A DNA stretch of 48,093 nucleotides, taken from positions 1-48,093 of the forward strand of contig JAVKLU010000002.1 of NCBI GenBank assembly GCA_031538895.1, read 5' to 3'. The notes beneath the pieces were generated by a model that did no database searches, was not told where the DNA came from, and saw only the letters and a list, made by a program, of their open reading frames with translations. Source of the stretch: JAVKLU01 sp031538895 (GTDB taxonomy: Bacteria > Pseudomonadota > Gammaproteobacteria > Burkholderiales > Burkholderiaceae). The position numbers were made by a program, and so were the translations under genes. This document shows positions 34,611 through 44,502 of this stretch, in pieces (positions within the stretch are counted from its first letter, which is position 1; each line of letters starts with the position of its first letter).

Positions 34611-37600
34611 TCAATCTGCATCCATCATCATTAACGCCGCGTTACCGCCAGACGCACTCGTGTTAACGCTATGTACGCGTTCCAACATCAACTTTTCCAA
34701 CTCAATACACGTCTCACCCTCCGCAAAAGAATGCACTGGGATAATCAATCTGTCAATTTCAGCCACCGCACAACTCAGTGTTTTTGTTATTGACTCATCG
34801 CCGTGGTGCAATACCACACGCGCGGTTTCAATTCCATCTGAAGATAAAGAGTCATCTACACAGGTCACATAGGATTGCAAGTCCAAGGGTAAATCCAAGC
34901 GCCACTTATCGGCTTCACGCACCCATAAAGCGTGACCACCGACCGTAATGACCGCCGCTAACTGAACTAATAAACTATCATGATCTGCACTAAAACAAGC
35001 GATTTCACTACGCGCCAACCATTGATAAAGATTGCGCTCTCCGGTTGGTCCTGGTAAGACTAAGACACGCCACGAAGGTATTGATTGCGCGAATTTTGCG
35101 CATGCTTTTACGCTGCTCAAAAACTCACGCTGCTGCGCATAAACACTTAAAATGTTTAAATGTTGTTGCGCCCGTTTTTGTTCTTGATAACGAACAACTT
35201 CCTCCCCCATGTTTTTTGCCACCATATCTTTCGCCACCATATCTTTCGCCACCATATCTTTCGCCACCATATCTTTTGCCACCATATCTTTTGCTGCTAA
35301 TAAGGCCGCATCGATTGAATAAGTGTTTAATAAGCGATACAAATAAAATGGCCCTCCAGCTTTAGGACCGGTTCCTGACAAACCCTCGCCACCAAAGGGC
35401 TGCACACCTACCACGGCGCCCACCATATTGCGATTGACATACACATTACCCACTTGCGCTTGATTGGATACTTGTTCAATCAAGTGGTTAATCCGCGTAT
35501 GAACACCTAAAGTTAAGCCATAACCGAGTTGATTTATTTTGCTCAAAATTGAAGGTAATTTTTCCCGAGAGAAACGCAGAACATGTAATACAGGACCAAA
35601 AATTTCATTCCTGAGTTCAGTTAAATCTGCGATTTCAATGACCGCTGGTAACACAAAATGTCCACCAGCCAAAACTTCACTATCGTGTTGCCCAGCTTGT
35701 CGCACTTGATGCCCTTTAGTGCGCATGAACTCCAGATGCGCTTGCACCTTCATCATCGCCTCTTGATCAATCAAAGGCCCAACATCCGTTGACAACGCCA
35801 GAGGATTGTCAATCATCAGTTGCCTCATCGCGCCCAACAACATTTCACACAAACGATCGGCAATATCATCTTGCACACATAACACGCGCAAGGCCGAACA
35901 ACGCTGTCCAGCACTATCAAACGCCGACGCCATCACATCGGTCACCACTTGCTCCAGCAAAGCTGACGAATCAACAATCATCGCATTTTGTCCACCGGTT
36001 TCGGCAATCAAAACAATGGTTTGTTTTTTAGCATTAACACGACCTGATAATTGTTTTTGCAGGATTCGCGCTACCTCGATTGATCCCGTAAACATGACGC
36101 CGCACACGCGCGAATCCGCGACTAATTGCGCACCCACGGTATGTCCTAATCCAGGTAAAAACTGTACGGCATCTCTGGGAATCCCAACACGATACAAAAG
36201 TTCAATTGCCGACGCCGCGACCAATGGGGTTTGTTCTGCCGGTTTCGCCAGTACCGTATTACCTGCCGCCAAAGCCGCCACGACTTGTCCCAAGAAAATC
36301 GCTAATGGAAAATTCCACGGACTGATGCACACAACTGTCCCCAAAGCCTCAACTTGCGAAGGCAACGCGCGCGCTTGTTCCGCGTAAAAACGTAAAAAAT
36401 CAACGGCTTCGCGAATTTCTGAAATCGCGTTTGCATACGTTTTACCGGCTTCACGAATTAACAAAGTAAATATTTGAGCGTCGTCTTGCAACAAAAATGC
36501 CGCGCGATCCAAACATTGCGCACGTTCAATCGCAGACCATTGCGACCATGTCGATTTTGTCGCTGATTCATAAGCTCGACTCACCTCAACTTGACTGGCG
36601 TAACAGACTGTTCCGACTACTTCACGATGACGCGCTGGGTTATGCACGACATTCTTTTCTAAAGAAGATTCTGCAAAATCAAGCGAACCAGAAATCAATG
36701 GCCTGACATGCCATTGCGATTCCTGATTAGCGTCTACCAGTTGCGCCAAGGCTTTCAATTGATTTTCATTCGATAAATCCCGTCCTAATGAATTCAATCG
36801 TGCATTTTGGTTTTGGGTTGCATGCTGAAATAAAGCAACCGGCAAAGGAATTGCCGGATGCGATGCGCCGATTTTTTTTGATCGCTTTGCATCGCATCTG
36901 ACTTGTTCTTGGGGACTTTTTAATAAAGTTTCAAGCGACACTTGGGCGTCCGCCATACGATTCACGAACGAAGTGTTGGCCCCATTTTCTAATAAACGAC
37001 GCACCAAATACGCTAATAAAGTCTCGTAACTTCCAATCGGGGCATAGATACGACAAGGGCACGCCATGGTACCGAGCATTTTGGCCAATTGTTCGTAGAG
37101 CGCTTCTCCCATACCGTAAAGGCATTGAAACTCATATTGTTGATCCTGATAGTCGGCGCCCGCAAAATGCACAATCGCCGCAACTGTGTGTGCGTTATGC
37201 GTTGCAAATTGAGGGTAGAACGCGGCCGGATGCGCCAATAATTGGCGCGCACAATGTAAATAATTGAGATCTGTATGTGCTTTGCGCGTAAATACGGGAT
37301 AGTCTTCTAAACCATCAACTTGAGCGCGCTTAATTTCACTATCCCAGTACGCACCCTTGACCAAACGAATCATCAAGCGATGGCCACTGCTCTTTGCCAG
37401 TTCTTGTAAAAAATCAATCACGGCACTACAACGTTTTTGATACGCCTGCACCACAAATCCCAATCCCTGCCACTGGGCGAGACTGGGTTCATCGCACAAG
37501 GCCGTCATTAAATCAAGCGATAAATCCAAACGTTCCGCTTCCTCTGCATCGATATTCAAGCCAATATCGTAGTGACTCGCCAGTTGCGCCAATGCGAGCA

Positions 37601-38444
37601 AAGTGGGATACAGCTCTGACATCACACGTTGTTTTTGCGTGCGCACATAGCGTGGATGCAAGGCGGATAGCTTGATTGAAATGCCGGCTGACTGATACAC
37701 CCCTTTTCCTGCCGCCAACTTGCCAATTGTATGAATCGCATTTTCATAGGCCTGCGTGTAACGCTTGGCATCCTCCATCGTCAACGCTGATTCGCCCAAC
37801 ATATCGTAGGAATAACGAAAATTTTGATCCACTCTTGTCTGCACATGATTCAAACCTTGCAAAATGGTTTCGCCGGCAACAAATTGTTCGCCCATCATGC
37901 GCATCGCAATATCCATACCTCGTCGAATAAGCGGTTCGCCACCGACATTAACTAAACGCCGCATGCTGGCGGATAAACCAGACTCATCAGGTTTGACCAA
38001 TAACTTTCCAGTAATCAGTAAGCCCCATGATGCGGCATTCACGAAAAGAGAATCGCTCTTTCCCAGATGAGCACTCCAATCACCCTCTTGAATTTTGTCA
38101 ATGATCAAGGCATCACGCGTGGCTTGATCGGGAATTCGTAACAAGGCTTCAGCCAAACACATCAAGGCAATACCCTCTTGCGACGAGAGCGAAAACTCTT
38201 GCAATAAAGCCTGTACACGATTGACACGTCCACTAGCATGTTGAGCATGAATCCGCAAATTACTGGCTAAATCGCGCGCCATGGTCTGAATTTCTGACAC
38301 GTCATCCAAGGTGTTCACATCATCACGCATCAGTTGCGCCACCAGATCAGATTCCGCCATACGATAGTGCGAGGTAATGCGATCTCGCAGTCGGGATCTC
38401 GTAGAAGATGGTGCGGTATAAAAAGATTTTTGAGAAGACATCAT
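34611..38444 (-). CDS. putA: Bifunctional proline dehydrogenase / P5C dehydrogenase, no RHH domain
   Basis: Oxidises proline to glutamate in two steps. The N-terminus has no ribbon-helix-helix DNA-binding domain, so autoregulation as in E. coli is not expected. Proline dehydrogenase barrel: RLVKGAYWDSEIKRAQ near residue 360 and ATHNAHTVAAI. Aldehyde dehydrogenase domain: from about residue 590, with ETGGQNAM and catalytic Cys849 in SAGQRCSAL. Near residues 1051-1076 lies a five-fold AKDMV repeat at the junction to a C-terminal ALDH-superfamily-type domain of about 200 residues, as in long PutA proteins. Length 1277. Start is one of two adjacent ATGs. Arginase lies just upstream on the same strand. 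Confidence 0.95.
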   Translation of the reverse strand: MMSSQKSFYTAPSSTRSRLRDRITSHYRMAESDLVAQLMRDDVNTLDDVSEIQTMARDLASNLRIHAQHASGRVNRVQALLQEFSLSSQEGIALMCLAEALLRIPDQATRDALIIDKIQEGDWSAHLGKSDSLFVNAASWGLLITGKLLVKPDESGLSASMRRLVNVGGEPLIRRGMDIAMRMMGEQFVAGETILQGLNHVQTRVDQNFRYSYDMLGESALTMEDAKRYTQAYENAIHTIGKLAAGKGVYQSAGISIKLSALHPRYVRTQKQRVMSELYPTLLALAQLASHYDIGLNIDAEEAERLDLSLDLMTALCDEPSLAQWQGLGFVVQAYQKRCSAVIDFLQELAKSSGHRLMIRLVKGAYWDSEIKRAQVDGLEDYPVFTRKAHTDLNYLHCARQLLAHPAAFYPQFATHNAHTVAAIVHFAGADYQDQQYEFQCLYGMGEALYEQLAKMLGTMACPCRIYAPIGSYETLLAYLVRRLLENGANTSFVNRMADAQVSLETLLKSPQEQVRCDAKRSKKIGASHPAIPLPVALFQHATQNQNARLNSLGRDLSNENQLKALAQLVDANQESQWHVRPLISGSLDFAESSLEKNVVHNPARHREVVGTVCYASQVEVSRAYESATKSTWSQWSAIERAQCLDRAAFLLQDDAQIFTLLIREAGKTYANAISEIREAVDFLRFYAEQARALPSQVEALGTVVCISPWNFPLAIFLGQVVAALAAGNTVLAKPAEQTPLVAASAIELLYRVGIPRDAVQFLPGLGHTVGAQLVADSRVCGVMFTGSIEVARILQKQLSGRVNAKKQTIVLIAETGGQNAMIVDSSALLEQVVTDVMASAFDSAGQRCSALRVLCVQDDIADRLCEMLLGAMRQLMIDNPLALSTDVGPLIDQEAMMKVQAHLEFMRTKGHQVRQAGQHDSEVLAGGHFVLPAVIEIADLTELRNEIFGPVLHVLRFSREKLPSILSKINQLGYGLTLGVHTRINHLIEQVSNQAQVGNVYVNRNMVGAVVGVQPFGGEGLSGTGPKAGGPFYLYRLLNTYSIDAALLAAKDMVAKDMVAKDMVAKDMVAKDMVAKNMGEEVVRYQEQKRAQQHLNILSVYAQQREFLSSVKACAKFAQSIPSWRVLVLPGPTGERNLYQWLARSEIACFSADHDSLLVQLAAVITVGGHALWVREADKWRLDLPLDLQSYVTCVDDSLSSDGIETARVVLHHGDESITKTLSCAVAEIDRLIIPVHSFAEGETCIELEKLMLERVHSVNTSASGGNAALMMMDAD
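35218..35292. repeat. Five 15-bp tandem repeats inside putA
   Basis: The plus-strand unit GCCACCATATCTTTC (three copies) or GCCACCATATCTTTT (two copies) is repeated without gaps. A further degenerate unit adjoins at about 35203-35217. Read on the minus strand each unit codes for AKDMV. The array is in frame and lies between the aldehyde dehydrogenase domain and the C-terminal domain. Confidence 0.95.
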
Positions 38445-38532
38445 TAAAAAACTTTATAGATAGGGGGTTAATTTTTCTCATTCGGCGGGGTGGCAGGCCC
38501 CCCGACGGGACAAACCTTAAGACGGAACACGA

Positions 38533-39447
38533 CTACCGAATGCGCGCCAAAGTACTTTTGCCAAACAAACTTTGCATCAATTCAACAGTGACTTGGGCGC
38601 TTTGATTGCAGGTATCGAGCGCAGGATTAAGTTCGACAACATCGACAGAACCCAACAAAGAGGTATCGGCAATCATTTCCATACACAGTTGCGCTTCCCG
38701 ATAAGTTGGTCCGCCCATCACACGCGTTCCAACACCAGGAGCGAAACTGGGATCCAGAAAATCAATATCAAAACTCACATGAATATGGATCTTCGAATCA
38801 ATATTCGATAAGGCTTTTTGCATCACTGCACGCATCCCCAATTCATCAATACTGCGCATATCAAAAACTTCTAAACCTTGCTCTTGCACAAAACGCCGTT
38901 CACCTGTGTCCACGCTACGAATGCCAATTTGTACCAATTGATTGACGTGTAGAAAATTGGCGGGAACTAAATCCGTTAAATCCTTAGGGCCAAAGCCAAA
39001 CAAACAGGCTACCGGCATCCCATGAATATTGCCGCTGGGCGTTAGCGCTACGGTATTAAAGTCAGTGTGGGCATCAAACCACAACACCAACAAACGTTTT
39101 TGTTGAAGCGCACAATGCTGCATCACCGCGCTGATCGAACCGATAGCTAAACAATGATCGCCACCCATCAAAATAGGAATTTGTCCTTTTTGCAATTGAT
39201 CCGATACCGCCTGTTTCACCGCTTTATTCCAAGCAGTCACTTCTGGCAAATGGCGATACCCCCCTTGCGCCGCTGTGTTGGGATTGGCCGGCCCGACAAG
39301 GTTGCCACAGTCATTGACGACAAAACCACAGTCGCGCAGCGCATCCGCCAAATTAGCCACACGAAACGCCTCTGGTCCCATCGATACCCCTCGTGCACCC
39401 GCCCCAATGTCCGTGGGTGCGCCAATTAATGCCACACTTTTTTTCAT
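38533..39447 (-). CDS. rocF: Arginase
   Basis: Manganese hydrolase splitting arginine into ornithine and urea. The metal ligands are all visible: His98 in MGGDHCLAIGS, Asp125, His127 and Asp129 in WFDAHTDFN, and Asp227 and Asp229 in SFDIDFLDPSFAPGVGT. Length 304 residues, typical of arginase; the SFDIDFLDP box and VELNPALD support arginase over agmatinase. It lies 88 nt upstream of putA on the same strand. Ornithine could feed proline/P5C metabolism and then PutA, but no ornithine aminotransferase or cyclodeaminase gene is in the window. A dyad lies upstream. Confidence 0.93.
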   Translation of the reverse strand: MKKSVALIGAPTDIGAGARGVSMGPEAFRVANLADALRDCGFVVNDCGNLVGPANPNTAAQGGYRHLPEVTAWNKAVKQAVSDQLQKGQIPILMGGDHCLAIGSISAVMQHCALQQKRLLVLWFDAHTDFNTVALTPSGNIHGMPVACLFGFGPKDLTDLVPANFLHVNQLVQIGIRSVDTGERRFVQEQGLEVFDMRSIDELGMRAVMQKALSNIDSKIHIHVSFDIDFLDPSFAPGVGTRVMGGPTYREAQLCMEMIADTSLLGSVDVVELNPALDTCNQSAQVTVELMQSLFGKSTLARIR

Positions 39448-39474
39448 GTTAAAACCTCATTTAAAATGTTAGCG

Positions 39475-39491
39475 CGAGTCACCATGACTCG
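39475..39491. promoter_or_regulatory. Operator-like dyad upstream of arginase
   Basis: A 6-bp inverted repeat CGAGTC / GACTCG with a 5-nt centre lies 28 nt upstream of the arginase start, in the 156-nt region shared with divergent hrpA. It may bind a regulator; this is inference from position and symmetry only. Confidence 0.35.
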
Positions 39492-39556
39492 TCACCATTT
39501 ACACCTAGGGTCGATCAAACAAAATCTGGGAAAATTCATTTGATTCACGACGAGGA

Positions 39557-39584
39557 TTGTCCACTTTTATTGAATTCATATCTT
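39557..39584 (+). promoter_or_regulatory. Candidate sigma-70 promoter of hrpA
   Basis: TTGTCC and TATCTT are separated by 16 nt, about 20 nt upstream of the hrpA ATG. The match to the consensus is partial. Confidence 0.35.
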
Positions 39585-39603
39585 TTATCCGAACGCCCCA
39601 TTG

Positions 39604-42600
39604 ATGCCCCCTAATTTTGTCATCGAGTATCCCGCGCAACTGCCGGTCACACAATATTTAACGCAACTCAAATCAGCATTTGAACGCAATCAAGTCGTCA
39701 TTGTATGTGGGGAAACAGGCAGTGGTAAAACCACGCAATTACCCAAAATGTGTTTGGAATTACGCGCCCAACATCGTGGTCAAATTGGACATACGCAACC
39801 GCGTCGAATCGCCGCAGTCAACACCGCAAAACGAATTGCCGAGGAACTCAAAACCACGGTTGGAGATGTCGTTGGTTATCAAATTCGTTTTACTCAAAAA
39901 ACATCCGCTGCAACCAAAATAAAATTGATGACTGACGGCGTGATGCTCGCGCAAATCGAAAAGGATCCGATGCTGTCGCGTTATCACACGATCATTATTG
40001 ATGAGGTTCACGAACGATCACTCAATATTGATTACTTATTAGGCGTGATCAAAAAACTCTTACCGCGCCGACCTGACCTAAAAATCATCATTACTTCAGC
40101 CACTTTAGACAGCGAAAAATTATCCGCTTTCTTTTCGGGCGCACCTGTGATTGAAGTCTCCGGACGTAGTTTTCCCATCGAGATACGTTATCGTCCGCCT
40201 GAAAATTTTGCCGATGAAGAAGGTATTGCGCACAGCATCGGTGGCGCGATTGATGAACTCTTTCAACACGCGCCCGCAGACACTTTGGTCTTTCTACCGG
40301 GAGAGCGCGAAATTTTTGACACGCTGACTTATTTACGTGGCCGTTTGCCCGACAGAATCGAAATTTTGCCCTTATACGCACGCTTGTCACAAGACGCGCA
40401 AGACAAAATTTTTCGTTCTAAAAATGAGTTGAGCAGTCACGTGCGAATTATCTTAGCCACCAACGTGGCGGAAACTTCAATTACCTTACCCGGAATCCGC
40501 TACGTCATTGATTCAGGACTGGCACGAATCAAACGCTATAGCTATCGCAACAAAATTGTGCAGTTACTGATCGAACCGATTGCGCAGTCGTCAGCGCGCC
40601 AACGCGCCGGCCGTGCAGGTCGGGTTTCGGCAGGGGTTTGCGTGCGGCTTTACAGCGAACTTGACTTCAATGGGCGTCCTGAATTTATGACACCCGAGTT
40701 ACTGCGCTCGTCTTTAGCCGGCGTTATTTTGCAAATGCAGGCTTTGTCGCTGGGGCATATTGACGATTTTCCTTTGCTCGATAAACCCAATTCACGTGCG
40801 ATCAGCGACGGTTATCAATTGCTCCACGAATTAGAAGCGATTGACGATCAACAACAGCTCACCAAAATTGGACAACAACTGGCCCACTTGCCACTCGATC
40901 CGCGTTTGGCGCGAATACTGTTGACCGCGCATCACCACCACTGTCTGACTGAAATGCTCATTATTTGCAGCGCTTTATCTGTTGAAGATATTCGCGATCG
41001 CCCCAAAGAAGCGCAAGCCGAGGCGGATCACGCGCATTTAGTTTTTCAGGATATGCAATCGGAATTTGTCAGTTTGATTCGGGTTTGGGAATGGGTCGGC
41101 AAAGCTTATGAAAAAAGAACAACACAAAAAAAATTCGCCGAACAAATGCGCAGCCAATTTTTGTCATTACGTCGCTGGCGCGAATGGCAAGAGGTTCATC
41201 AACAGTTGCTCGGCTTGTGCACTGATCGTAATTGGAAAGTCAATTCACAACCCGCGTCATATGAACAAATTCACACCGCATTGTTAACCGGTTATTTGGG
41301 CAATTTAGGTTGCAAACTTTTAGAGTCCACGCAATACATGGGTGCGCGTCAAATAAAATTTGATTTATGGCCCGGCAGTCAATTAAAAAAGAAAGCCAAG
41401 CATTGGATTGTGGTAGGCGAATTACGTCAAACCACGCGTCTATATGGCATCATGATTGCCAATATCGAATTGCCCTGGGTCGAACGTGTCGCCGCACATT
41501 TAATTAAACATCATTGGCAAAATCCACGTTGGGACGGTACGCGCGTTCGCTGCGACGAATCAGCATCTTTATATGGCCTGTTGATTTATCAAGGTCGGCG
41601 TGTGGATTATCAAAAAATTGACTTTGCCAAATCACGCCAAATTTTTATTGAAGACGCGCTAGTCGAGCAAGCACAGCATTTTGATTTGCCGTGTTTACAG
41701 CACAACGTTGACATCATTACCGAGATTCAAACCTTAGAACAAAAACGTCGTCGCCCCGATGTTTTAGTTGATCCGCAATTGATCGCAGCGTTTTATGCCG
41801 AAAAACTGTCACCTGAAATTTGTGATTTACCCAGCTTGGCGCATTGGCATCGACACGCCAGCGTTGAAGCGCGCGCAAAATTGCAACTGGTCAAAGAAGA
41901 TTTGATGCGGCATCAAGCGCATGGTGTATCGGCCGAACGCTATCCCAAAGAATGGATTAGCAATCAACAATCGCTAACGCTCAACTACCATTTTGAACCC
42001 GGCAGCGTACGCGATGGCGTGACTTTGACTTTGCCTTTGTCTCTGCTACAACACATTGATGAGGCACAGTGTCAGTGGTTAGTTTTAGGAATGCGCGTTG
42101 AAAAAATGCAATTGTTGTTGAAATCACTACCGCAAAAACTTCGTCGTCACTGTATTCCTTTGACCGAATTCGCGCAAAAATTTGTCGACCACCACAGCTC
42201 ACCCACTGGTGCTTTGCTGCCCGCGCTAATCGCCTATATCCGCAGTGAAACCACGGTGATCGTGCACGCGCACGATTTTAAAATCGAAACCTTGCCCGCG
42301 CATTTGCTGATGAATTTCAAGCTAATCGATGAACATGGACGGCAATTAGATTTGTCGCGCAATTTATCGGCGTTGCAACAACAATACGGTAATGCGGCGA
42401 AATCTTTGCTCACACAACTGCTCACGCAACACCAAGAAACACAGGATCAACAAGCCGTCCAAGTCAATCCAGAGAACCTCGCCGTAAAAATCCAAACATC
42501 CAAGACTGCGCCTTCGCATCCCCCGACACCATCATCAAGCCTCTCTAAAAATTGGAGCTTTGGCACCATCGCGCCAACGCAATCGGTGAACACTGCGCAC

Positions 42601-43371
42601 GGTGTGATTGAACTGCATTTGGGTTTACAAACAGTGGAAAACGGTGTCATTTTGCAAAGATTTGATCTTGCCTCGCACGCGCAGCAAGAACACCAACTGG
42701 CTGTTTTGCACTTAATCAAATTGGCCTTGCACGATAACTACAAAGCGCAATTAAAAAATTTACGAGATCTCAACACTATGGCACTGCAATTTTCCAATTT
42801 TGGCAGCGCTGATGAGCTACGCCAGGCGATTGTTGATTCGGCGCTACTTCGTGCCGCAGTCGGCGCGGGGCAAATTCGCAGTGAAAAAGCGTTTACCGAA
42901 TTGACCGCACAAGTGAAACAACGTTTTGGCTTGATCGTGATGGAAGTCAATCGCTTGATCGGTGATATTTTGCAAAACTACACCAGTCTCAAAAAACGAA
43001 TTACCAACCTCAAAACCTCGCCGGATAAGGTCAAAGACATGGAGCAACAATTAAATACTTTGATTCACAAACGCTTTATCAGCGCCACACCGTATGAAAT
43101 TTTGCAACACTTTCCGCGCTATCTGAACGCCATTACGATGCGAATTGAAAAATTACATAAAGACCCCGAACGCGATACCCGTTGGTTAAACGATTGGCAA
43201 AGCGCGGCCAGACCCTATCAAAAAATTGATCCCAGTAAATCCGATTTGTATCAGGATTACCGCTGGCAATTGGAGGAATTACGCGTAGCCTTGTTTGCAC
43301 AAGAATTGCGCACGCCACAGCCGATGTCATTAAAACGTATGCAAAAAATTTGGATGAGCTTAGAAAATTAA
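39604..43371 (+). CDS. hrpA: ATP-dependent RNA helicase HrpA
   Basis: Large DEAH-family RNA helicase. In E. coli it processes a fimbrial mRNA and rescues stalled ribosomes. The core has Walker A GETGSGKTT (36-44), motif II DEVH (133-136), SATLD, and the QRAGRAGR box. It is followed by the helicase-associated and OB-like domains and a long HrpA-specific C-terminal region with DUF3418-like segments (YPKEWISNQQSLTLNYHFEP, DGVTLTLPLSLL). Length 1255 residues, somewhat short of E. coli HrpA (1300). A Gln/Pro/Ser-rich linker lies near residues 940-985. ATG 39604 is preferred to the TTG directly before it. Confidence 0.95.
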   Translation: MPPNFVIEYPAQLPVTQYLTQLKSAFERNQVVIVCGETGSGKTTQLPKMCLELRAQHRGQIGHTQPRRIAAVNTAKRIAEELKTTVGDVVGYQIRFTQKTSAATKIKLMTDGVMLAQIEKDPMLSRYHTIIIDEVHERSLNIDYLLGVIKKLLPRRPDLKIIITSATLDSEKLSAFFSGAPVIEVSGRSFPIEIRYRPPENFADEEGIAHSIGGAIDELFQHAPADTLVFLPGEREIFDTLTYLRGRLPDRIEILPLYARLSQDAQDKIFRSKNELSSHVRIILATNVAETSITLPGIRYVIDSGLARIKRYSYRNKIVQLLIEPIAQSSARQRAGRAGRVSAGVCVRLYSELDFNGRPEFMTPELLRSSLAGVILQMQALSLGHIDDFPLLDKPNSRAISDGYQLLHELEAIDDQQQLTKIGQQLAHLPLDPRLARILLTAHHHHCLTEMLIICSALSVEDIRDRPKEAQAEADHAHLVFQDMQSEFVSLIRVWEWVGKAYEKRTTQKKFAEQMRSQFLSLRRWREWQEVHQQLLGLCTDRNWKVNSQPASYEQIHTALLTGYLGNLGCKLLESTQYMGARQIKFDLWPGSQLKKKAKHWIVVGELRQTTRLYGIMIANIELPWVERVAAHLIKHHWQNPRWDGTRVRCDESASLYGLLIYQGRRVDYQKIDFAKSRQIFIEDALVEQAQHFDLPCLQHNVDIITEIQTLEQKRRRPDVLVDPQLIAAFYAEKLSPEICDLPSLAHWHRHASVEARAKLQLVKEDLMRHQAHGVSAERYPKEWISNQQSLTLNYHFEPGSVRDGVTLTLPLSLLQHIDEAQCQWLVLGMRVEKMQLLLKSLPQKLRRHCIPLTEFAQKFVDHHSSPTGALLPALIAYIRSETTVIVHAHDFKIETLPAHLLMNFKLIDEHGRQLDLSRNLSALQQQYGNAAKSLLTQLLTQHQETQDQQAVQVNPENLAVKIQTSKTAPSHPPTPSSSLSKNWSFGTIAPTQSVNTAHGVIELHLGLQTVENGVILQRFDLASHAQQEHQLAVLHLIKLALHDNYKAQLKNLRDLNTMALQFSNFGSADELRQAIVDSALLRAAVGAGQIRSEKAFTELTAQVKQRFGLIVMEVNRLIGDILQNYTSLKKRITNLKTSPDKVKDMEQQLNTLIHKRFISATPYEILQHFPRYLNAITMRIEKLHKDPERDTRWLNDWQSAARPYQKIDPSKSDLYQDYRWQLEELRVALFAQELRTPQPMSLKRMQKIWMSLEN

Positions 43372-43406
43372 GTTCAGAATGCCCTTAATGACTGACTCGT
43401 CAAAAA

Positions 43407-44462
43407 TTACAGTGCGTCAATCGCCCAACGCGGTTTAATTTTGATCGCGTAATCCCCACCTTTTGGTATTAAACCCGCTTTGGCACGCAGCGCGCCAGCC
43501 AATGCAATCATCGCTCCGTTATCGCTGCAATAACGCAAATCGGGGTAAATGCAATTGACCTTGGGTAAATTTTTGCTTAAAGATTTGCGCAATTGTGTAT
43601 TAGCGCTAACCCCCCCGACCACAGCACAACGCTGCAAACCTGTGCGCTCAATTGCTCGAACTGTTTTATGAACCAACACGCTCACAATCGATTCCACAAA
43701 CGCGTGAGCAATGTCGGCTTTATCTTGTTCCGACAGCGGACTTTGTTTGTTCACCAAATTTAATACCGCTGTTTTTAGACCCGAAAAACTAAAATCTAAA
43801 TTGTCGCTATGAAACAAAGGGCGCGGCAGATTAAAACGTCCCGACACGCCAGATTGCGCCACACGCGACAATTCTGCACCGCCAGGATAGGGGATTCCTA
43901 AAAGTTGCGCGCTTTTATCGAATGCCTCTCCGGCGGCATCATCAATCGTGTCACCGATGATTTCGTACTGACCTAACTCGTGCACTACGACTAACTGACT
44001 GTGTCCACCCGAGACCATCAAGGCTAAATAAGGAAAGGCAAAATCTCTCAAGGGCGTCGATTCACTCACTGAATTCGATAGCATTGGCAATAAAGGCGGC
44101 AATAAAGGCGACAACAAATGCCCCTCCAAATGATGAATCGGAATCAAGGGTTTATCGCAGGCCATACTCAAAGACACCGCGATACTGGCGCCAACTAATA
44201 ACGCCCCCGCCAATCCAGGACCTTGCGTATACGCAATCGCATCGCAATCACTTAATTTAATTTGTGCCTCATGCAAAACTCTGTTTAATAGTGGCAAGAC
44301 GCGTCGAATATGGTCGCGCGAGGCTAACTCAGGCACGACACCACCATACGCCGCAAAAAAATCTGCTTGCGAATACACGTGATCAGACACGATGCCGCGC
44401 CCCATTTCATAGAGCGCAATACCGGTTTCATCGCAAGAACTTTCTATTCCTAATACCCGCAT
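43407..44462 (-). CDS. tsaD: tRNA N6-threonylcarbamoyladenosine transferase subunit TsaD
   Basis: Transfers the threonylcarbamoyl group to A37 of ANN-decoding tRNAs, with TsaB and TsaE. ASKHA fold with N-terminal VLGIESSCDETGIALYE, metal ligands His111 and His115 in HHLEGHLLSP, and the nucleotide-binding segments MVSGGHSQLV and VVGGVSANTQLR. Length 351 residues. After HLLSP there is an extra stretch of about 20 residues (around 120-141, PLLPPLLPMLSNSVSESTPL) compared with the common form, partly built from a 12-bp tandem repeat. The gene is convergent with hrpA and divergent from bamD. Confidence 0.96.
   Translation of the reverse strand: MRVLGIESSCDETGIALYEMGRGIVSDHVYSQADFFAAYGGVVPELASRDHIRRVLPLLNRVLHEAQIKLSDCDAIAYTQGPGLAGALLVGASIAVSLSMACDKPLIPIHHLEGHLLSPLLPPLLPMLSNSVSESTPLRDFAFPYLALMVSGGHSQLVVVHELGQYEIIGDTIDDAAGEAFDKSAQLLGIPYPGGAELSRVAQSGVSGRFNLPRPLFHSDNLDFSFSGLKTAVLNLVNKQSPLSEQDKADIAHAFVESIVSVLVHKTVRAIERTGLQRCAVVGGVSANTQLRKSLSKNLPKVNCIYPDLRYCSDNGAMIALAGALRAKAGLIPKGGDYAIKIKPRWAIDAL
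44086..44109. repeat. 12-bp perfect tandem duplication inside tsaD
   Basis: GGCAATAAAGGC is repeated exactly twice, and a degenerate third unit follows (GACAACAAATGC). In frame on the minus strand it codes for the Leu/Pro-rich part of the TsaD insertion. Confidence 0.8.
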
Positions 44463-44502
44463 TGTTATTTATCTAAAAATGACATAAAGTGTTCTAAGAG
44501 TA

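Noticed and set aside
35045..35365. Plus-strand frame of 106 codons with PPYLS repeats
   Set aside because: It is only the antisense reading of the 15-bp repeat array in putA; the AKDMV reading continues a well-conserved protein.
35806..36387. Plus-strand frame of 193 codons inside putA
   Set aside because: Composition is Cys/Thr/Pro-rich without pattern, and it lies opposite the conserved aldehyde dehydrogenase domain of PutA.
38482..38505. GC-rich hairpin (TCGG-GGGG / CCCC-CCGA) between arginase and putA
   Set aside because: No T-run follows on either strand, and the genes are probably co-transcribed, so I do not call it a terminator; it may be a weak attenuating structure.
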